Source of the DNA: Rhexocercosporidium sp. MPI-PUGE-AT-0058
Lineage: Eukaryota; Ascomycota; Leotiomycetes; Helotiales
Assembly (NCBI GenBank): GCA_020746875.1
Contig: JAGTJL010000021.1
Location: 1,137,980-1,201,979 of the forward strand
Direction of reading: 5' to 3'
DNA: 64,000 nucleotides
Made by a program: the position numbers and the translations under genes. Shown one piece after another: positions 57,061 through 64,000 of the stretch (position 1 is the stretch's first letter; each line of letters starts with the position of its first letter). The notes under the pieces were generated by a model that saw nothing but the letters and a program-made list of their open reading frames with translations, did not search any database and was not told the DNA's origin.

Positions 57061-60000
57061 TGCAAAGGTAGTTGAGTTTATAGAAAGGTATGCTTAATAT
57101 TGTGGAAGGGAAAATACCAAACATATAATAAGAGGGTAGCAAAGCAAGTGCCGGAAAGTAACCGTAGGAAATACCTATTTAACGGGTACTTAAGATATTA
57201 TATATTTAGAATATATAATCTATTAAAGGAAAAGAGAGGTATAATTTGAATAAGAAGGAAATATTATAATAATAAAAATCGTTATTATTCCTTAAAGGAT
57301 ATTACCTTAAAAGCTATCTTAAATACAGCAAAATGCAGCTTAATCACGTGATAAATAGGCCTCTGAGGTCAACTTTATCATATGCGTCCTTCTCTTAGAA
57401 AACTCATGCTCGACCTCGAGCAAAGAAATAAGAACTAGTATTATAGCTTTAAAGCTTTAAATACTTAAAGGAAAATATATCTGAGTAAGGATAAATAAAT
57501 ATCAAGTAATCTGTATTTTACTTTTAGAAGCAAATAATCGTCTCGCTTAACACCTTCAAATATTATCTTTTACTTTATTATTCTTTTTCTTTTTTTTCCT
57601 TTTTAATAATTCTATTACTCTTTTTTATAATACTCCTGAAGAGGTTTTACGCGTTTCTTCATACTTATATTAGTCTTTCTATATTTCCTAGCATTTATCG
57701 TATCGTTTCTGCCGCCTAAACTTACTTTCTTAAATATCGCATCCGAGCAAACTTCAGCTTTAATAAAGTTAAAGTAATTCTTTTAAAATAGATCGGCGCA
57801 TAACTAATATTCTAAATGAATTCTCGACTTCTTTTCTTACGGCGTAAAAACCGACTTTCCTTATAAAACAGAGATCGATTCTTATAACGCGTCGAATTCG
57901 TCGATATTCCCTTATACTTTAAGCTAACGTATTTTTAATAATCCCGCTCTTTCTTTATACTTTTACTTTAACGAATCTTCTACGAACTTTCTTAATCTCT
58001 TAATCGTTATTAAGAACAAAAGGAAATATATTAAAAGTATACTGAAGAAGCAAGAATATATAAATATATAAAATTGAAAGTAAATAATAATCGGAAGACG
58101 GTCTTTTTACCTTCGAGGTTCGAAGTATAATAAAAAAGTAAAAAGAAGCTAATCGGAGTATTTCTTTTATTAACTTAATTAAGTCTTTTCTTTACTCTTA
58201 TCTTTTTCTTTCTGCTCTTACTTCTTCAACAAGTCGATATCAAATAGCGACGAAATCGGTCTTAAGTAATTCCTTTTCCTCTTATCTTAACAGTTACTAT
58301 GTCGGATAGAAGCGCCGATAATACTTTAATAATTTCTTATTATATCTTCTTATTATTCTCTAATAAATAAGTAAATTGCTATAAGCGGCTGAGATTTGTT
58401 ATATCTAAAAAAAGAAGAGAAGAGATATTATATTTTATATATTAACTTCGAGTTGCTTAGTCTTCCTCGCGGTCTTTCTCTTTTCCTAGCAGCAAGTTAC
58501 AGGATAAAAGCTTCTCGAGAATAACTTTTAAAGCTCTAATAAGCTATAAGCTATCTTAGACCGCTTTCGTCGTCGCTTTCCGTCGACTTGCTTCTTACTA
58601 TTAATTAACTAAAAAAAGTAAGAAGCTAAAAGTAAGTTCCTTCTCGCTCGATATCGCTAACTTTTCTTATTTTAATAATCTTCCGATACGATCCAAAGAC
58701 TTGAAATAAAAGCGCAGCTTTAATCGCTTTATTAAAATAAGAAGTATCTTTAACCTCGTTATTTGTTTTAAGCCTTCATTAATTATATCGCAGGCAACTT
58801 CTGAATCGATAATATTAAGCTTTCCGGAAATCTTTTCTTATTAAAGCAATTTCTTTTTATCTAAAAGTAAAGTTCTTTTTTAAAAAATCTTATACTAATA
58901 TAACTCTGCAGTAATTCTAAAAGTAATAGAAATATTCCCCGAACACTTTTATAAGCCGGTATAAGCTAAGCCGGATTCTAAGTTTAAGGAAGAAGTAAAT
59001 ATATCTTAAAAATAGAAGTAATAATACTTTTTCTTAATCGATTGATATTTTTAATTTAAGGGTCCGAGGACTGATATCTGGCTGAAAGAAGCTTCTAACC
59101 TGAAGTTTAGTTAATTTACTTAATAGAAAATAATTTCATAAGAATAAAATCAAAGGAATACTTATAAATAACTTAAATGCTTATAATAAAGTATTATTTA
59201 CTCGCTTAAGTCTTTTATAAAATTATTATCGCGACGGAATTATAATAGCGGTATTTGAATTCCGATAAGCGAGATTTCGGAACGATTAAGGAAAAAGCGT
59301 ATAATTCAGATTAATTAGAATCTCCTTTCGCACGGAGTAATTCTGCCTGTCTTATCGCCTTAGAATTAGTTAACCGAAACTCCGAGGAAATAAAATCGTT
59401 ATTACTTCAGCACTTCGATGCGTTATCTGGAATAGTTTAAAGCAGGCTCGGCCTATTACGGTATCTAATCCGCTATTTTATATTTTTATTTTTAATCAAG
59501 TTACTGCTACTAATATTCAGGTAGCATAAGGGCCCAGACTTAACAGCCGTCGATCGAGAGAACTTATAAAATCTAATAATAACTCTTACGTTAAACTTTA
59601 AGCTCGCGAAAACTCGACCGCTGATTTCCGAGGACCGATAATCTGATCAGGAATAAAGCACTTATAATATAAAAGATTAAAAGCGTAAAGAAGATATAAA
59701 AAAGCTAGAGATTTATAATTTACTAACCGTACTTACTCTGCCCGTCTTTAGCTTAATTATTACGGTCTCGGAGTACTAAGCTCCGTTTCTAAGCACGTTA
59801 TATTAAAATTATTAATATTTAAATAAATTTTTTATATTATTAATAATAAATCTAACGATCTTTATTACCGGTATAAAGCAGTTATAATAACTTATTTCCC
59901 TTGCGATAACTTATAACTTATCGCGCGCTTTATTATTTATTTAGATATACAGATTAGTTTTATTTATTTAGCTTTATAAGCTTCTTCAGATCTTAAGTCG

Positions 60001-61400
60001 TCTAATTACGCGTAATTTCTTAATTATTATATATTTTTTTTTCAAACTAATAGCTTATTTATTATAGCCTTAAGAGCTGTTTTAATTAAAGTAAATCTTT
60101 CTTATTATAAAGTATTTAAGTAATATTAAAGAAGAATTTCTGGTCTTCGATTACTTTCGGGAACTTATTATACGAGCTTATTTCGGTAGTATATCTCGGG
60201 AGATTATCGTTTTCAGCGCTTAGCTTATTAATATATTAAGATTATTAACGCTTCGGAACGGCTCGTCGAAGGAACCTCGTCTGATTTATTATTTAATTTT
60301 TCTTAAGATTTAATAAAAAATAAATACTTAATTAGATTTTGCTTTTCTGTAGCGCAAGCTATAATCGACTTAATTTAATTGAACTATCTTATAAGGCTAA
60401 AACTCTCTCTGAGTTTCTTAAGGGCTTTTTTAACTTTATAAAATACTAATAATCATTATATTTACAAGCTTTCGAGCCTATACGTTCAGCGTTAGTAATA
60501 CTAAATTATTCGAAGGGCAGCTACCGCAAATATATTATTTAGCTCGACTGGGATGCTAGTATTGTCGTTGCGGAATAACTTGTAAGTGCGATCGGAAGGT
60601 ATTTATAAGCGTAGATAGTATTCGAAGTGCTGAAGAGATTTTTCGTCGTTTAAGAGAGAGTCCCTAATATTTCAGTATATACCTTTATTATCGTGCCTTA
60701 ATCTTCGTCCTTCTTGTAAAATATAAAAGATGCGTCTTCGTTATAATTTAGCGTTCGATAACGCTAAGCGACGAGTTATGAGAATTGTAATAAGAAGTAA
60801 TTAGTAATATTAATCGTGGCGACTAAGCTACTCGCTAAAAGAATAAGTAATAACTCGATATTAACTTCGTTCCGCGTGAATTAACTTTTCAAGTACTTTA
60901 ATAATAATTCTATTATTCCGTATAATTTATCTCGTAAGCTCTTCAAGGTCTTTAAAGCCTTATAAATTTCGCTCTTCGAGACTAAGTTCAAGCTAGTTTT
61001 CATTATTATTATATTAAATTATCGCTAAAAGCTCGTCGTTTTTATAATAAATAAAACGCTTTCGTTTATAAAATAACTTAAAGTAATTAACTACAAAAGT
61101 ACCGCGGAAGAATATATTATTAACTCTTAATTCTTTTAACTTATAATAACTCTTTTCAGGGAAAGTTTCGTAAATTTCGTAAAGTCTTAACTACCGAAAA
61201 TTAAGCTTTTTGCTCTTTAATATATCGATTTCCCGAATAGAATCGTGCTTAAGTATTAGGTCTTTAACTTATAATAGCCTATTTCGAATGTCTTTTTTTA
61301 CGTCGAAAGCTTCTTTTCTTTCTTATTTACGGCGTGTTTTTTAAAGCTTAACTTCCTTTATATTATTATTTCGTATTTAATACTAGAGAGTTCGAATATA
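57061..61400. other. AT-rich RIP-scarred repeat debris, unassigned
   Basis: Both strands contain protein-like traces without a recognisable domain. One is a gag-like reading on the minus strand around 59250-59450 (FRLTNSKAIRQAELLRAKGD); another is a plus-strand trace near 57700-58080. No LTR or inverted-repeat boundary was found by eye. Confidence 0.4.
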
Positions 61401-64000
61401 AATCAAATCGTTAATACTCTTGATGTCTTCCGAGAAGAGGCTTTTTTAAATAAGGTAACGTATTTCGATAAGAAGAATTAGTTCTTTATTATAAATTATA
61501 TAAAAAGGAATATAACTTATAAGTTTATAAATTATAATACAGTCAGCGAACAGAACTATTAATAAATTGCTTATCTAGTTTCTTTTTATTTTAAAAAGAG
61601 TATTCTTAATAAAGTTATATTTCCGCTCGATTATATTATTAGCTTTTATATTATAAGCCGATATTTGAATTCGTCGAATTTCTATTTTATTCAGTAAGTT
61701 AACGACTTTACTTATATTCTTTATACTTCTATCGATTACTAGTTTCTAAAACAGCTTATATCGGCAAATAATATCTTGCCAAATGAAATCAGCGATACTT
61801 TTAGCCTCTTTCGAAGCAAGCGCTTTGGCTTCGACTTAATCGCTTATATCGTCCCGGGCAATAACGAGATACTTCTTCTTATTCCGTATTAGCATAAAAG
61901 TAATATCTAGCGCTTATTTTTCTATAAGTCCGTTTAAAGCAATTAGAATTATAAGCTCTTCTTATCGCTTAATATTACGTAATATGCATTTATCGCATAT
62001 TTTAACGAATTCCGCGGAATTCTTGAAACAGCTCTTTTAGAAATAGCGCTAAGAAATGTAATAATATGTGCTTTCTTTTCTTTTATAACCGGAGCTATTA
62101 TAATAGCTTCGTAAGATATATACTTTATCTTTATCAGTATCGATAACGAGTTTAATAAATACGCCTTTTAATAGAAATCTCTAAATACGTTAATTATAAA
62201 CTCCGTATAATAATACTTTTTTCTTAAATATATAGAAAGCTTTTAAATTTATATTTTTCGGAGTCTTAAGCGTAATTAAGTAAGTAATTATCTTTTAGTA
62301 ATACTCCTTATAATATTTTGAAGATATTAATAAGTTCGCTTCGCTTTCTTAATTTATATACAAGTCGTTATTAAGTATTACTTAATCGTTCGACTTATCT
62401 CGCAATTCTTAGACTTTTCGCTTTATATTAATAAAGATATCGCGTTTTTAGGTTAGCTTAGGGTTATCGAAAGTCTCTAGCTTTTTTATTAAGTTTTCCG
62501 TGCTTTCCGCTTTTACCGAGCAAATTCTAATCGCATTAAGCTCAGTTAAGATCTAATCCTTATTATTATTATTTTCGGTATTCTCCTCAGTATCCTTAAG
62601 ATATTTAAATCTTCTTAAGAAAGCATTTGCTATTATATACGTAATATTTTTAATATAGCGCACTTCGAAGTCGAAAAGCTTAATCCAGGCGAGCTAGCGA
62701 GTAAGTATCGTACTAAAGTAGTCGTAAGCAGCTTCTTTAAATTAAGTAATAAGAATATTTACGTTAGTTTTTATAATAAAATAGATTTCTATAAGCCAGA
62801 TTTTGAGCTTCTTAAAGATTAAGAATATACTTTTATATTCTCTTTTCGTAACGTCGTAATCTCGTTCTGCTTTCGTCTAAAAGCCGCTTTTATATCTCGC
62901 CGGTTTGAGCTTATTATTTTTCGGATTACGCTAATTAAAGAAATTATTTTATCCGATTCTGTTAGAGTTTATAAAAACGACGATTTCGCTAACGCCTTTA
63001 AAGTAGTCGATCTTGCAAAGTACTAGAAAAGAGCATAAGATATCTTAGAAAGTTCTTATTATTTAGCTGTAAGTTGCGGAGTTTTATATAAATTTAATTC
63101 CTTTTCTAATAAAGTCGTATAATAACTCAGTTAATAAACGAAAGTTTTTGATTTAAATACGGAAGTAAGTAATTAAATTTAAAAATCTTTTAATTTTTAT
63201 AATATTCTTTAATTCTTTTTATTTCTGTATTTTAATTAAATATGCAGCTAAAAGTTCTTTTTCTTACGAGTTATATACGTAGCCGACGACGTTCATACTA
63301 TTACGACAGAACTGAGATTTAAGGCTTATAATAGCTCTAGCGCGCTTAAAGCGTTTTAATATTTTATTAAAATTAAGAAAATACTTAAGAACGAACTGGC
63401 GAATTCCAGGCCGTGCTTCTTTCCGATCGTAGTTTATATATAATTTTTTTATATTAACGTCGTTTAAGAACGGTATTATAATAAAAGATATAATATCTTT
63501 TAATATTCTACTGATTATTCTTACGAATTAAGTAATAGAATTTATAACTTCTTAAGATAGCGTCGTATTTCGGACTAATCTGATACCAAGCACGAAAAAG
63601 GCCGTTATATCTCGGCTGCTTTAATATAATACTTGTTAATTATAACCTAAGTATAAGTTTATTAAGCTCGCGATATAGCACCTTATAAATTCCTCTAAAA
63701 ATTCGTTAATAAAAAAAATAAATTAACGTCTTTTAAAGTAATTACGTTAAATATAATTGCCGAGTTAATTAAACGGTATTTTTCTGGTTCTTTCTTCTTA
63801 ACTAAAAACTAAGCGTTACGATATAGCCCCTTAAAGAGTTCGAGAACCTTACGGTTAAGTCTATCTTCTACTATCTTCCTGACTTCGGGAGCTAACGCTT
63901 TAAGGAATAGAAAGTATAATACTTATTAAGCTTCGGATTTTACCGTCTTAATAATTATAAGTAGCGAAATATCCTTATAGAATTCCTATACTTAATCTAA
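61400..64000 (-). mobile_element. Second gypsy-like retroelement, RIP-degraded, cut by the right edge
   Basis: On the minus strand, reverse transcriptase traces at about 63900-63000 read LVKKKEPEKYRLINSAIIFN, then VITLKDVNL, and later the stretch corresponding to QFC.NSMNVVGY of relatives. An integrase trace at about 61870-61600 reads EAKALASKEAKSIADFIW and LVIDRSIKNISKVVNLLNK. RT before integrase gives the Ty3/gypsy order. It is a different family from the element at 44951-54737. Its 5' part lies beyond the window, and its 3' end was not found. Confidence 0.65.

Noticed and set aside
59440..59490. GGCCTATTACGGTATCTAATCC resembles the conserved 806R region of small-subunit rRNA
   Set aside because: Sequence on either side does not follow 18S, 16S or mitochondrial SSU in order, and the minus strand reads as a gag-like protein trace. 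Judged to be chance similarity.

Overview
The window looks like nuclear DNA from a filamentous ascomycete (Pezizomycotina). The evidence is short GT-AG introns with CTAAC/CTGAC branch motifs, Zn2Cys6 activators, a HET-domain gene, a bHLH factor of SREBP type, and a repeat compartment whose old coding sequences carry many C-to-T and G-to-A changes that turn CAG, CAA and TGG codons into stops. Repeat-induced point mutation (RIP) leaves this signature. A Leotiomycete is my best guess for the class, but that is inference only.

Region 1, 1-24.4 kb, is gene-bearing and probably conserved. It holds a WD40 protein of the Sqt1/AAMP type cut by the left edge (-), a peroxisomal acyl-CoA ligase ending in AKL (-), an AlkB-fold 2-oxoglutarate dioxygenase with a Cys-rich middle (+), an SREBP-like bHLH factor without a membrane anchor (-), a Zn2Cys6 factor (-), a dienelactone-hydrolase-like/SnoaL-like fusion (+) and a low-complexity Arg/Ser/Pro-rich protein (-). 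Gaps between genes reach 2.4 to 3.9 kb. One gap holds a candidate 263-bp MITE.

Region 2, 24.4-44.9 kb, looks accessory. It has two or three broken genes (an unknown gene in pieces, a short-chain dehydrogenase with two frame breaks, a bZIP/DUF3425 factor with a frame break) beside intact ones: a methyltransferase, two DAL5-type MFS transporters, a Zn2Cys6 factor divergent from one transporter, and a HET-domain gene. This could be a decaying metabolic or nutrient-uptake locus. Three long introns in one MFS gene and the HET gene share a 3' block and each carries a hairpin, like introner-like elements.

Region 3, 44.95-64 kb, is a very AT-rich, RIP-scarred transposon compartment that starts 10 bp after the HET stop codon. 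A Ty3/gypsy element on the minus strand (44951-54737) has 190-bp LTRs and a CATAA target duplication. A 2821-bp Mutator-like element (45926-48746) sits inside it with perfect 50-bp inverted repeats, an 8-bp target duplication and an uninterrupted 766-residue transposase free of RIP. The MULE split an unusual plus-strand (antisense) ORF relic between pol and the 3' LTR. Beyond the gypsy lie 71 bp of old host DNA, a second LTR copy in inverted orientation, a RIP-destroyed DUF3435 tyrosine-recombinase-like gene (the family that includes Starship captains), uncharacterised AT-rich debris, and a second minus-strand gypsy-like element that runs off the right edge. Exon coordinates come from manual translation and splice-site matching.
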